Positions 12,163-24,649 of a DNA stretch of 64,000 nt are shown here, in pieces (the first letter of the stretch is position 1; every line of letters begins with the position of its first letter). This DNA comes from Purshia tridentata (lineage: Eukaryota > Streptophyta > Magnoliopsida > Rosales > Rosaceae). The translations under genes and the position numbers were made by a program. The stretch spans positions 1-64,000 of the forward strand of contig QANT01006746.1 of NCBI GenBank assembly GCA_003254885.1. The letters run 5' to 3'. The notes beneath the pieces are model-generated. The model had not been told where the DNA came from. It did no database searches and worked only from the letters and a program-made list of their open reading frames with translations.

Positions 12163-14069
12163 TGTTCTTGTACGTACAATAATTACTACTACAGGGTCAG
12201 GTCAGCGGTAAGCTGTCAGCTATGTCTTTTCCGATTAATGGGGAACAATTAGAGATCCGAGACTCTCCGCCCTCCTCCGGGTCGACCCGTACAGAGAGAA
12301 TCCGGGCATTATATTTGATAAGGCTGCCTTATTCAAGAATTAATGCAAAACAGAAACTACGAGCAAGAACTCATTATGTTTAAAACATGTTGTTTAATGT
12401 GGGAAACCAAATGACCATCTTTCGACTCCAAAGTGAAGTTAAAATGATATAATGAATATAATTCTCGTATGACATATAATCACTTCATTTGTGACGTTTT
12501 ACACCTTTCATTCACAGCATGCTTAATCAATTTTTATCAAACAAGAAAAATACCAATTTTTTAGATATCATATTTAATTATAAAATTAGATTTAATATAG
12601 AGGTTCCGATTTCTCTCTTTTAAGATTTTTAAAAAATAATAATAATACAATGTAATTAATTAAGGCCGGCCTGTTCCTCTTAGTATTACTCTTACAGTTT
12701 TTTTTTTTTTTTTTTTGGGGGTTAAGAGGGGGGTTCATGGCCCAAGCAGAAAAGCAACATAACAAACTAGCCAAATGTTCCATAGATTAGCCCAGTGGAA
12801 CTAGAAAATATTTTTCTTTAAGGTTTCTTTTTCTGTTTTTTGGCCGGGTTTCATTAGGGTTTCAACTATATGAATGAAAAGGTTGCAAGTATATGATTTT
12901 GGCCGGTGCTTTTGGAATTTGGAGGAAAAAACAATTAATGAAAAAGTTGCGACTTCGAACTATATGATTAAAAGAAAGAAAGAGAGAAAAATAACAGTAG
13001 GTATTAAATTAGTAAAATACTAAAAATCAACATAAAAGTTCGTGTAGCGTTGCCTTAAAGTACATGCCGCCGTATAACGGCCATAGCAAAAGCAAAAACA
13101 TTAATGCTGCTGCGGTCCCATGACTCTATGCTTAACATTTATCAATTTATCAATTATTTTTATTTTTATTTTTATTTCCTAAAGTCTTTTGCTCGATTTG
13201 AATGCAAAATGAATTTAAAACTCATCTAAATTCTAAAGATCCTTTAAAAAAAAATCAGGGTTATAATGCAAAGGCCATTAGCTCTTTTATTTTTAAAATT
13301 AAGAGAGATAAAAAGAGCATATAATATCCAAATTGCATACCTTAGTCTTTGAATTGTGAGAACATATCAAATCATGATCATGTTAGATGATATGGTCCAA
13401 AAAACCCATATCGTTGGGTTATTAGGGATATTTGTGAGAAAACCATTTCTATATATAGGCCTCTCCATTAAGCTTATTTGTATTTAGAGTGAAGTTTGGT
13501 GCATCTTGTTTTTTTTTTTTGGCCAAGAAGTTTGGTGCATCTTAATCAAATTTAATGATCAATATGAAATCACAATGAATTTTAAGTTATTTATACTTGT
13601 AGTGATGTGGGTTGATCTTAATCATGATTGTGGTGTTCATTGGTTTCGTAGTTCAATGATGGTTTGATTTTGAATAATAAATAAATCCCAATCCCAAAGG
13701 AAACCCAGAGGCACAATATATAAACTTACCACAAAAGAAATATAAAAACCCAAAAAGGTGACGCCGTTTGCCTTACATAAAAGGAAGTTAAAGATTCATT
13801 CTTAGGAATCGTTATTGTATTTCAAAATCCAATATTCAGAAAAATGCTGACCCAAAAACAAAAAGGAAAAAGGAAAGAATAGTAAGTTGCTTCTAACTGA
13901 AACAATGGATTCGGATACCCACAAAAGCCAAGCATTACGTCTTCAAGCAACCAATCTCAATGCCACTACTGCTGCCTAAGACTTAAGAGCCTCTATTGCT
14001 CTAAACCTAACACAGACACACAGAGAGAGCGAGAGAGAGAGAGAGAGAGAGCTTTGACACAGAGCTTTC
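12163..14069. other. Intergenic region between two divergent genes
   Basis: About 1.9 kb of AT-rich DNA between the membrane-protein gene (-) and the armadillo gene (+), so both promoters should lie here. Long T runs occur near 12700 and 13510. A GA-rich run at 14021-14051 ends just before the armadillo start codon. No open frame resembles a protein, and no complete transposon was recognised. Confidence 0.5.
14021..14051. repeat. (GA)n run in the 5' leader of the armadillo gene
   Basis: GA dinucleotides with one interruption, ending about 18 bp upstream of the ATG at 14070. GA/CT-rich leaders are frequent in plants. A regulatory role is possible but not shown. Confidence 0.85.
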
Positions 14070-15389
14070 ATGGAGGACGTGATGGTGCAGAACCTGTTCA
14101 GTGGTGATAGAGAAGCGCAGATTCAGGCTGCTACTGAACTGGGTAATCTAAATACCAAGCAAAGGCACAAGTTGGCCGAGAGAGGTGTTATGGTTCCATT
14201 GATTTCAATGCTTCATTCCCAAGATGTTGAAGCCATTGAAGCTGCTCTGTTTTCTCTACTTAGTCTTGCCTTTGGTAGTGAACGGTTAGTCTTTATTTTT
14301 ACAGAATTACCCTAGTCCCTATATATATATAGTTCAATTAGATTTCTCATATTTTTTGTAGTTTATTTAGAATCTGGATGGTTTGGTCTCCTACAATTCA
14401 TCTACGGTTTTCATTAATGTGATTGTTGGTATTCAAAATAGCAAATAGCAAAAAGCATGTGGCTGAATTTGTGAAAAAAGGAAGACTTTTTCTACACTAT
14501 ACTATGATTAGTGGGGCTATAGGTGCCCATGATTAGTGTTGTAAGATTAACTTTTTAAAACTTTTACAGAAACAAGAGCTGGATTTTGAAATCTGGGGCT
14601 TTACCAGTGTTGTTAAACCTCCTTCAGTGTGAAAGCAAGGCAGTGATTGAGCTCACAATATCAGCCTTTTTGATTCTTTCATCTTGCAAGGCAAACAAGC
14701 TACCAATTGCTTCATCTGGAGCCATTCAACTTATGGTTGAAATTCTGAATATTGAAGACCATAATATTAATGGCATGAAGATGAAAAGTAGTAGTGTTAG
14801 CATCCAAGCCAAACTTGATGCCATAGCCACACTCCACAATCTCTCAACCTGCCACCAGATCATCCCTTCTCTGGTCTCTTCTGGTGTAGTTTTGTCCTTG
14901 CTGCAAATAATCCACAGCCACCACCCTGAGCTGGTTGAGAAGGCAATTGCATTACTTGAAGATATTGTTTGTTCATCCAAATCCAAGAATGCGCTCAAGG
15001 AAACTGCAGGTACTTGTGGTGCAATTCGGGCGTTGGTCGAGACGATCGAGGAGGGATCAATGAAATGCAAAGAGCATGCAGTGAGAATCCTGCTGTTTAT
15101 ATGCCAGAGCTGCAGAGAAAAATACAGGGGACTGATTTTGAGGGAAGGGATAATGCCCGGACTGCTTCAGTTGAGCGTGGATGGAACATGGAGCGCTAAA
15201 ACTATGGCGCGAGAATTGTTGTTACTCTTGAGGGATTGCTCCAATTATGGTCCGAGAAATAAACAGTCAAAGAATAAGGTTATGATAGAGCAGATTATGG
15301 AACAAATTGATTCAGAAGAAGACAAAGTTGTGGGGACAACGGCACTGAGGCAGGTGGAGGAGATGCTTGCAAAGCTCAGTACGCGATGA
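14070..15389 (+). CDS. Armadillo-repeat protein, U-box 4-like but without a U-box
   Basis: ARM-repeat family related to plant PUB4-type proteins. Exon 1 is 14070-14284 and exon 2 is 14570-15389; the junction restores SLAFGSERNKSWILKSGALP and the product is 344 residues. ARM units are visible: AATELGNLNTKQRHKLAERG, ALPVLLNLLQCES, IELTISAFLILSSCKANKLP, LDAIATLHNLSTC and EKAIALLEDIVCSSKSKNAL. There is no U-box, so ubiquitin-ligase activity is not expected; a scaffold or protein-binding role is more likely. The start follows a GA-rich leader and homologous short ARM proteins begin similarly. The gene is convergent with the AIM32-type gene downstream. Confidence 0.85.
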
Positions 15390-16472
15390 TACATATATTA
15401 TATAAACCTATGAACTAGGAGTCTAGGATTGTTAAATTATACAAATTTTGTTACAACTGATTTAAGAATATAATCGCCCATTCCATGAGAAAAACAGATA
15501 AAAAAGATCATAGTCGACTCGTCGTCACATTCTCTTAATCTCTCAACCATTTTCAAAAAAAATATCTCTCAATCTCCAAATTCATAAACGGTGAGGTTTA
15601 GATTTCTTTCCCTAAGAACTTCCTCTCTGTTGGAAAGTAAACTGGGGAAGCTCCAGTCTTCAACTTTTTAAATTTTTGATTTAACAAGATGAGATCATTT
15701 AGACGTAGACGTAACAATTACTCTAAACCAAAGCCTGGTGGATAGGTCACTTTTCATTTGAGTTAAAGGACATAACTATAAAAGTAGAGCATCAACTACT
15801 CATTATATCATTCATTTTTTGAGACTCAAGTAGAAAAGCGAACCATCCAATTAGCTTGGCATGGCAGCTTTCGTTTGGTTCCATGCACCAGAAATACTAA
15901 AGTGCCCTATCCAGAGGAATTCATTCACATGCATGCCAGAAGCGAAGCTTATTAAGCAGAGAGATAACTCTTCTTCTTTTACACCTTCGAGGAGGATGCA
16001 TGGACCACTTACTAGCGTTAATTTAATATTACATGCTTTCAATGGATTCACTAAACAACAGGTCTTCACTAAACAACAGGTTACAGAGACTATGAGAAAT
16101 GAATCCACCAGGGCGAACCAACGAAATATCACAGAAACATAGCAATTACCACATCCACATTAAGCAAGCAGCCTTAAAACAAATCCCAATGTCAACATAA
16201 ACCATTCACCAGCGTAATGAAATAACAAATTTCAATTTTGTGCACAAACCAACTAGAGAAGGGGACGGTGCATGTTTTTAACTATTGCTTAACTTTGGGA
16301 ATTCATCCCACCCTCCTAAAAATAACATATAGCTATATCATTCTCCTTTAATAGAAGTGCATAGTCTTCGACGATTATTTAATTGAGTTTATAACATCTT
16401 TCTACCCCAAAAAATAAAAAACACAGGGCATACACCATCTACTACAAAACCAATATGGATTTAGGACATGCT
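15390..16472. other. Convergent 3' intergenic region
   Basis: Lies between the stop codons of the armadillo gene (+) and the AIM32-type gene (-) and should contain both 3'UTRs. Overlapping open frames of 93 codons on both strands near 15851-16142 resemble nothing known and have no splice context, so I treat them as chance. A short direct repeat (cactaaacaacaggt) occurs near 16050-16080. Confidence 0.5.
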
Positions 16473-18549
16473 TCAGCCTGACCTTCTATAAAAGCTATAG
16501 GCCACTGCCACTGTTGCCACTGCTCCAACCACAGCGGCAGCTGCAAGAACATCACTTTGTTCCCATTTTCCAATCCAGCATGACAGTGTGCCCAGTGCGT
16601 CCTTCTTGCCACATGCTTCTGAGGTTTCCTTCAGCTTTTTTTCCTCGCTTCCACTGTTCTGCTCTAAACTTCCATCTCTGCAGCATGTAAATCCATTAAC
16701 ACCCTGGCAACAACCAGCAGGGTTCTCCTTATTGTTCTGAATCTCATTGCTGCTTTCTTGGTGCTTCTCCTTGCTTTTCTTATTTTCTTCTCCATTAGGA
16801 AGCTTCTGGTCATTAGCTTTTTCACCTTCATCAGCAGCTACTCCCATTTGGCCCCTGTGAGGAATGAAATTTAATTTAATGTTCAGCTATTTAACAATTG
16901 AGCAATTTTAGTGAACTTTACATCACAAGACTCATCAATTCTAGTGAACTTTGCATCAGAAGACATTAGGCAAAACAAAATAAAACACAAACCTCCAAAG
17001 CCGTTCTATGATCTCTCCCTTCCCAATATGCTGATCAAGCAATTCCGGCACATCATCAGGAGTGATGTAGCCATACCTGCAAGTAATAACACAAACTATT
17101 CAAATTCGTTCACAGAATTCAATGCTATCAATTTTAATTTGCTATGAACCGGATATTACCAGTGACCGGTTATGCTTCCATCTGGACCTGGGCTGTAGAT
17201 AATCAAGTTCCCAGCATACTTGTGGCCCCCAATGTGAGAGCAGGGACTGACAAACACCTGATTCTTTAGTCCTCGCAACTCAGCCTCCTCTCTGAACTTC
17301 TCAATGAGAGGAGGTCCACAAACACCACATCTTCGATCTCGACTACCATGGGCACACACAAATACGTGGGAACCAGTCAACACCTCATGCACTCCAGAAG
17401 CCCACGGCTTATCATTCACAAGGACATCATCAACAAAGCTATCCACATCCGACTCTTTCAAGCCCCTTTGATCAAGAAACAAAAACAAACTCAGAGTCAC
17501 AAGAGAAATTTATAGAAAACAATACCCTGAGACTCCTAAATTCCTTAAAAGGACTCAGTTGTAGACTCGAGCCACAGAAGTGCAATCTGTAAAACTAAAA
17601 TTCAAAAGCTTACACAAATCTAATTAGTTCAGTGAATTCATCACAATCTCCTTATCAATAAGGAAGATTAAAAACAGAAATAAAACCTTAAATGTGGTCA
17701 GAACCTGCTTCCAGTCAATTGCCAAGAAAATCGGCTTAGACTGATACAACACCATAACTACTCCTAATATACTGAAGCAGTTCAACTTGAGACCTCACAA
17801 AATGAAATCGCAGAATTCTAAACCCTAACCATAGCTACCTATCAGCAAAAACTCGAAGTCAACCAAAGTAAATCTGAGAAATCTAAGCACCAACCCTGGC
17901 TCTACTACTATTCTAAATCTAATATTTTCCGACAATAAGGTCAACAAACCATGGCGATTTTACCTGTATTTGATCATTTCCGGGAAAATCAATACATCGC
18001 CGTCGGAAAACTCAGTCCCTTCGCGTCCTTCACATACCGTGAGCTTCGTCTATCAAAAAGAAGAAACAAAGAAACCGAGTCAACTCAACACCACTCTTTA
18101 AGAAACCACAACTAAAAACGGCGACAAATGAATCGGAGCTTTACACGGACCTTAACAGCGATGTCGTTCTTGCGAGCTTTGAGAACCGAAGAGAAGAGCT
18201 TGGGGAGCGGATCAGATTCAGAGCCTTCGACGCGTGAGGGCCACGCGTCGGGGGTCTTGTAGCAGAGGAAGACGTGGCGGTCGTAGGCGTCGACGGTGCC
18301 GGCGAGCTTGGTTTGGAACATCTCCGACCTCTGGAATCCGTACTTGTCTTCGTCGGCCGGCAAGGTTGAGAGGTTGTCGGAGGCCATTGTCAGGGCTACG
18401 GTTTGAGGAAGCAGAGGCGAGCTTGGTCTTGGCGAGTGAGGAAGAAGTAGAAGAAGGGGTTTAGAGAGGTTTGAGAGGGAAGTGAGAGAGAAAAGGCGGT
18501 TTGTCGCTGTTACGAGGGAACGGTGAGGGTATGGGTGCGCAATTCGCAT
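16473..18549 (-). CDS. Sucrase/ferredoxin-like protein (AIM32-type, thioredoxin-like ferredoxin)
   Basis: Member of the Suc_Fer-like family, thioredoxin-fold proteins predicted to bind a 2Fe-2S cluster; the yeast relative AIM32 affects mitochondria. Five exons: 18145-18549, 17964-18049, 17465-17500 onward to 17160, 16993-17076 and 16473-16854, all with GT/AG and matching phase. Key motifs are FVCAHGSRDRRCGVCGPPL, the Cys cluster, and SPCSHIGGHKYAGNLI with HxxxH spacing. The C-terminus has a Cys-rich linker (CCQGVNGFTCCRDG) and a final hydrophobic segment AAAAVVGAVATVAVAYSFY, suggesting a tail anchor. Two in-frame starts exist. The ATG at 18549 adds a Ser/Arg/Leu-rich, acid-free leader that looks like a mitochondrial presequence; the ATG at 18387 gives MASDNLSTLPADEDKYG, the form I remember for homologues. 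A TATA-like ttatatat near 18615-18622 would allow the longer form. Confidence 0.88.
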
Positions 18550-19909
18550 GCGGTATACGATGAGTTTATTAAGATCGGGATCGGGATAGTGTGAGCTACT
18601 GTGCTTGGGAACATATATAACAGCGCGGATAGAGCGTGCTTAGACGCGCTGAGACACACCCTTAGACCTCTCTTTACAAGTTTTTTTTTTTTTTTTTCTG
18701 TCAGTTAAATGTCTTAATAATTTTTTGTAATTTAGTTTTTTTTTAAAATAAGTTTTATATAAGTATTAAAAATAAACGAATTCCATTATCGAATTATAAT
18801 GTAAAGCATTTTACAAATCATACTTTGTTATATTTAAGATACAGAATAAGTCTTACAATTTATAGTATATTTCAATAAAATTTTTAAAAATCGAGTTCAT
18901 TCTTTCTTGAGAAATAAAATTAAAATTTTTAAAATATGGTTGGAACTTGGAAGGAATCCAATTTTTAAATTTTTTATTAAGCTTTCGAATTATATTAGAC
19001 TGGACCGGACCGGATCGGAGGGGAGGGCAGGAAGGAAAAAGATGTTTCGTGCACGCAAAAGTGGCGGGTCCCATCCCAACTCCCAAGTTCTACGGAAGAG
19101 ATTATATTAGACTGGACCGGACCGGATCGGAGGGGAAGGCAGGAAGGAAAAAGATGTTTCGTGCACGCAAAAGTGGCGGGTCCCAACTCCCAAGTTCTAC
19201 GGAAGAGGATCACCCAACTCGCCGTGCTTGGAAAGTGGGATGCAAGCGCGTAGATCTATCACAAAGCACCATACACATTTTAGGTCCCTTTCGTTTATCT
19301 CCTCACAAAAGCTTGGGTTGGGTGAGGAAGAAATTGTAAAGTTACAGAAATGTGTTAAATTTAGCTGGCTGAAGCGGCCACCTACAATTCGGCATTCACA
19401 TCCTATCATGAAACAGACGGTCACTTCTTTACTGCTAATTAATCATTCATAAAGTCAACCCGCAAGCCCAATTTGGGCTAACTTTTAATATTGGTTAAAT
19501 AGGGAAGAGTGTAGGGGGGATCATATTTAATTTTTAAATAATATGTAACTTCATAAATGGCTATATTTTCATGTTGTTTCTATTAGTCATTGAATCTGTA
19601 CATGTTTGATACTAAGGAAGAACTTGCAGTGCCAAATTAGTAATGAAGAATTCATGGGCTGGGAGAATGATGAGCATTTAAGAATTTATACCCTGATAAC
19701 AACTAGACAGAATTATGGGGTGGCAGAAGGAAAAGATAAGCAATTTCATTCCTCATTTCAATGCATTTGCATTTTCTCATAATGGTGCATTTACATGTTG
19801 CCAATCAAAGGAACTACAAAATTGTATTCCTTGCAATGGAAAGGAACCATTGTAGCAACCACATGAATCAGTTGGAGACTTGTTCATCAAAAGAAAACAA
19901 GGATAAGAA
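18550..19909. other. Intergenic: AIM32-type promoter and kinase 3' flank
   Basis: Contains the promoter of the AIM32-type gene, T-rich DNA, a 112-bp tandem duplication (18989-19206) and the 3' flank of the kinase gene. Open frames on both strands through the duplication follow its repeat structure and resemble no protein. Confidence 0.5.
18989..19206. repeat. GC-rich tandem duplication, units of 112 and 106 bp
   Basis: Unit 1 (18989-19100) and unit 2 (19101-19206) both start attatattagactggaccgg and end cccaagttctacggaagag. They differ by a 6-base indel and about one substitution, so the event is recent. The block is much richer in G+C than the flanks and contains ccggaccgg, gtgcacgcaaaagtggcggg and cccaactccc. 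I found no third copy in the window. Confidence 0.92.
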
Positions 19910-20958
19910 TCAAAAGAAATCAATCTCCAAATAATTACCAGAGGGCTTCAAATCAACACCCGGCACCTTCCCGTTTGTGGGTACTTTTGGTGCATCTGTT
20001 GTTGAAGGACCGTCCAAAACAGGAGGTTTTGGCACCGTTGGTGGATTTGTACAGCGAATTAGTGCCCAGTTCACATTCTGAAAAAAGGGATGCTGTTTAA
20101 CTTCTGTAGCCCCACGCCTATAAGCAAGACGATGCTGTGGCTCTTTCACAAGTAAACCTCTGATCAAGTCCCTTGCTGCAAAGCTAACACTAGGTGACTC
20201 TGGAAATCGTAAAGGCTGGCCAACCACATTAAACAAAGTAGCCCGGTTCTCTGTCCCCTTGAATGGAGTTTTGCCAAACAAAAGTTCATAAAGAAAGATC
20301 CCAAATGTCCACCAATCCACAGCACTGCCATGGCCTTCACCTTTAATAATCTCAGGCGCCAAGTACTCGTGTGTTCCCACAAAGGACATTGATCTAGCAC
20401 TTGTGGGTTCTGCCATGAGCTCAGGAAGAGGGCTCACTTGATTATATATTTCATTCTTCGATTTGGTCCTTTTCTCTTTCTTGGGCTTGCCTGAAAAAAA
20501 GCGTGGACCAAAACATGTGGGTGTAATACAATCTGGTTGCATTACACAAGTTGGCTCGATGCATGTAGGCTGAACACAATATGCTGATTTCTTTGTCTCC
20601 AAGCTTGAGTTTGAAGATTTTACCAGGGTTGGGGAAACAGCACATCTTAAAGAAAGGTCAAAATCTGAAAGCATTATATGTCCATCTTCCCTCACCAAAA
20701 CATTCTCTGGTTTGAGATCTCTGTAAATGATCCCAAGCATATGCAAATACTCCAAAGCAAGAAGAACTTCTGCCACATAAAACCTGAAAAATGATGCTGG
20801 AGATTAATGGACTAGAACTATTCTTATTACAATGCTATCAGCCTAGGCAAATAAACATGTCCAAATACTTCATGTCTTTCTCTAGCTTTGCTCATCTCTT
20901 CTCTCAAAAGGCTTTAATAGTGAAATATGGTTCCTCTTTTAATCTAAGTGGAACTGTG

Positions 20959-21038
<80 letters not shown>

Positions 21039-22391
21039 ATGCATCTAAGTTAACACTAGTTGTTGCAGTGTCAATATCCGCATGTTCCTTAATTTTCTTT
21101 CTCCCTCGTAAAGAAAATAAGGTAATTAGGTAGTATAGTATATGCAGTCATTATACCGAAGAGTAAATTGAGAGAAGAAATAGATAGGAATATCTAACCT
21201 GGCAGCATGCTCTGGAAAATACTTCCCAGGTTGTCTTTGCCTGATTGCATGCAGATCGCCCCCAGGGCAATACTCCATCACCAAGCAGGAGGACTTTTCT
21301 GTCTCAAAGTGAGTATACAATGAGGGCAGGAAAGGATGATCCAGAGATTGCAGTATCTCTCTTTCTGTCTGAGCCCTCAGAAGCTTCTTCCGACTTGCCA
21401 GTGCTGCTTTATCCATAATCTTCATGGCAAAATAAGTTTTAGTGCCTGTCAGCTCAGATAAATAGACACTGCCTATATCTCCACATCCCAGTGGCCTCAC
21501 CAACCTGAAATGATTCGAACCCAGCTGCCCACAATGAGATCGGGCAGCTTGAATTGCTTCCCATCTTGTATCATTTGCTTTATGGGGCTTATACATGGCA
21601 TTGCTCAAACTGCTGGAGCTGCTCTCATCACTAACATCACTGCCAGTGCTGCCTCTATAGATGCTGGTCTTCCTGCTCTCGACCAACTCACAGGAATTAG
21701 TAACTTCACTGTCACCAGACTTCTCAATGCTGTTCTCAATGCTGCTTGTACATTCACTGACTTCTGTGTTGGTGAAGCTCTGTTTGGCTTCACAATACAG
21801 AGTGGCAGAATATAAACTGTTCTGAGGGCTTGGACAAAAGGTTACCGCTGATTGAGAAATTACTGCTGATTGAGAAATTAAGTGGCTATTTTTCTGCCCA
21901 CGACCTCCTTTATATGGACCTAAAACATGATTTCTTGCTTCCAGAAAACTACTTGAATCAAAATTCTCGGAATTGTCAACAGGATACTTGATGCATGATT
22001 TTGCTTCCACCATAGAAACCTTGTTCTGATAGGAAGTTTCGGCTGGTTTATTAAGAACATCATTCGGGCCTCCATGTTCAAGTTTTCCTTTATTTGAATT
22101 GTGGTAGTGTTTCCCCATATTCAGCAATTCTTCTTGCTGCATGCTATGATTAGCTGCCTTGTTGGGGTTCTTTTGATTAATTACAAAACCATTTGGATAG
22201 CTAGCTGTCTTCATGCCATAAGTATGAGCAGTCATAGAGGATGTGTACGAAGCCCCTTCACTTCTAGATTGTTTTGAGGGAGACTGAGAAGGACAAGGAG
22301 TCTCAGTTATGGAAGGAGGGTTGTTGCCAACGTCTGGTGCCGAATGGCTAGTCTTTGACAAAGAAGTGATCCCATCAGCCAGTGACTCCAT
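19910..22391 (-). CDS. AGC VIIIa serine/threonine kinase, D6PK/PVPK1-like
   Basis: Plant AGC kinase; D6PK relatives phosphorylate PIN auxin-efflux carriers at the plasma membrane. Exon 1 is 21199-22391 and exon 2 is 19910-20783, together 688 residues. An about 300-residue Ser/Asn-rich N-terminal region has no domain I know. The kinase domain follows: [14 protein letters not shown] (glycine loop), [12 protein letters not shown] (VAIK Lys), [19 protein letters not shown], and SDFDLSL, the DFD of the AGC VIII group in place of DFG. The family insertion before the activation loop is Cys-rich ([19 protein letters not shown]) and ends in a basic [11 protein letters not shown] stretch that may aid membrane binding. 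Then come [16 protein letters not shown] and [19 protein letters not shown]. The C-terminus EIDFF is the PDK1-docking tail. The ATG at 22391 follows an acceptor, so a leader intron runs to about 23050. The intron carries a long compound microsatellite. Confidence 0.92.
20955..21036. repeat. Compound (GT)n(GA)n microsatellite in the kinase intron
   Basis: About 46 bp of GT repeats with one interruption, directly followed by 36 bp of GA repeats, inside the only coding intron of the AGC kinase gene. Long perfect compound repeats of this kind are usually length-variable. Confidence 0.95.
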
Positions 22392-23414
22392 GGAACAATT
22401 TCACACTGCAAATTCCAACTGAGCACAGTGATCATAAGAGATGTAAGGCATTAATTACAGAATCTTCAACTTAAATGTCTTCCTACGATCAAAATAAAGA
22501 AACAAAAGAGTGGGAGGAAAACCCCTTTCAGGACAACTAGGCTGGTAGCATCAAAGACCTCAAATTTAAAGATTGATTTCAAATTGAAACAGAAGATAAT
22601 TTTACAAACTCAGCACCTACCCATTACAATTAAAGAAAATCCCACCCAAAGCTGTTGAACCGAATTTCAAGATAAGAGCCTTATTTCACAATCTAATGGA
22701 TACCAAAAGCTAACCCAAGTTAGAGACCAAGCGTTGTTAAAAATGAATCTTTGAATAATCAATGGCACCAGAAAAGGGAAAGAAAATTGCATTTCTTTGA
22801 CAATCCAGGGTCTTTGGTTGCTAAGAAAATGTTGAAAAGGAAAAGAAGAAAAAATTGAATAATTTGACAGAACTTTCAACTCAAATTTCTCTTTTTTCGG
22901 GAGCCAAGAAAGCCAAAACCTCCGGTCATTTGGAGCCTAGATACAACAGAAGGGCTAACGCAATATCTAATTTTGATTCTTTGCATACCAAACTTGACTA
23001 TCTATACATTTTCTCCGCAACCAAACAGAAACAAGTGAAGAAAGTTTAGAGTACCTGATCAGAGGAGAGAGAAAGTAGTGCAGAGCAAGCAACCTTGCAT
23101 GGCTGGCGAGTACAATGAGAGAGAAATAGACCCAAAGAGCTCACAGAGAAAGTGAAATAACTTTGAGTATCTATGTCTCTCTGTCTGTATCTTTTGGTTT
23201 CGCTGAAGAGTTTCAGATCCGATCGAAACAAGAAAGCAAGAGGTCGAAACAAGAAGAAAGAAAGAAAGAAAGAAATAGTAATAAATTTAGGAAAATCGGA
23301 AGGAATAAAAGTTGTAATTTCTCTGTTAGTTTTCGTCGTGTTGTGAATGGTGTTAGAGAAGAAAACGAAGCCAACTGGAGAAGCAAAGCTTAAAGCCGTC
23401 TGTCTTTGGATGTT

Positions 23415-23419
<5 letters not shown>

Positions 23420-23448
<29 letters not shown>
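23420..23448. repeat. (CT)n microsatellite upstream of the kinase leader
   Basis: Perfect CT run close to the likely transcription start of the minus-strand AGC kinase gene, where it reads (GA)n. Confidence 0.9.
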
Positions 23449-23449
<1 letters not shown>

Positions 23450-24154
23450 CTTTTCTTGTTCTGTTTAATGAAAGGAAAAACTTTTACACTGTTATCATGA
23501 CTTCTGGGGCACCTCACTTTCTGATTCTGCGGTCGCCTCTTATTTATTTTTATTTAATTTGTTCTGACTTGTTATTATTATCTTTTTTCTCTAACGGACA
23601 TTTTGAACAGTTAGAGTATCATTTCCAAAAGATTCTTGTGTTACATGTAGTCTGCAGTTTGACTGATCAGACTTCCACTTAAAAAAATTAATATCAGTCT
23701 CTGAGATAAAAAAAAATTTGTTGTTATTTGTCTCGAATTTAAGAATTATAATGGGGGTTTGTTGAAATAAATAATTTAAAACTGTATTTAGGCATATGGA
23801 TATAAAGTGAGAATATAGGTTGTTTACTTTAAAAATTGTATCATTAAAAATCGCATCTACACGTAACACTATTGCCCTACCCAAAAATCTGTCTACAAAA
23901 AATGAGAATGCCTCCTAACCATCACTGGCTGAAGGACAATACAGTCAACAATCCTTCCTATGTTTTCATTGGTCAGTATACCAAATTTCAGGGAGCAAAT
24001 CTAGGATTGAATTTTCTTTGGAACATTAATTTACGTGTTAATTTTCAGTGGTAGATAAATTATTGTATTAATAGTAATCACATGGGGCTTTAGTAAATCG
24101 CACCAGTTTCATTAACTTATTTCGCGGGAACCATGAGGAGGTGTCACATGCGCA

Positions 24155-24649
24155 CACGTGAACCATCGCCACAAGCACGTGGACGGCTGTCATGCCCGGC
24201 GCATGAATCCATATTACACCTGCGGTGAACTAATCCGGAGGACAGAATCGTCTTTTCACATCACTGGGCGCCCATTTATCAATGTCTGTTGAGATGGTAG
24301 TACAGTTAGTTATCTTCAGGTCAAGTCAGGAACCTCGGGGCCCAGAATGCCACGCGGTCGGGTCCCACACATGCATATGGGGGCTTTGGTGGGACCGAGG
24401 CAGGATCTGGTGTGAGAGTGTGTATTTAGTGCAGACGGTAAGCACAGAAGGGTTGAGTAGTCCCCATGAATCATGTAACATGTAAAAGGGTCCCTCGACC
24501 CACTTGACCGTGACCTGAAAATTGATTCCCATCACGCGGCTATAAATAAATGCTGTGAATTTTTGCACCATACTCTCAACTCTCAGGTAGGGCCAGCAAA
24601 CGAGAGGCTATTTTATTTAATAGTCATCGTCTAAAGTCTTTGACACGTG
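24155..24649. promoter_or_regulatory. G-box cluster with TATA-like element
   Basis: Palindromic CACGTG cores lie at 24155-24160, 24176-24181 and 24644-24649, in ABRE-like contexts (acacgtga, gcacgtgg, acacgtgt). A plus-strand ctataaataaa occurs near 24540-24550. G-boxes bind bZIP and bHLH factors, and pairs of ABRE-type G-boxes are typical of ABA- or light-regulated promoters. The cluster could serve the kinase gene, whose start lies roughly 700 bp away on the minus strand, or a plus-strand transcript without a long ORF. No protein gene starts here on the plus strand. Confidence 0.45.

Noticed and set aside
15851-16142. Overlapping 93-codon frames on both strands
   Set aside because: Antisense frames of equal length in a convergent 3' region, with no protein similarity or splice context.
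18947-19339. 130-codon plus-strand frame through the tandem duplication
   Set aside because: It exists because the duplicated GC-rich unit lacks stops; the peptide repeats with the unit and resembles nothing.
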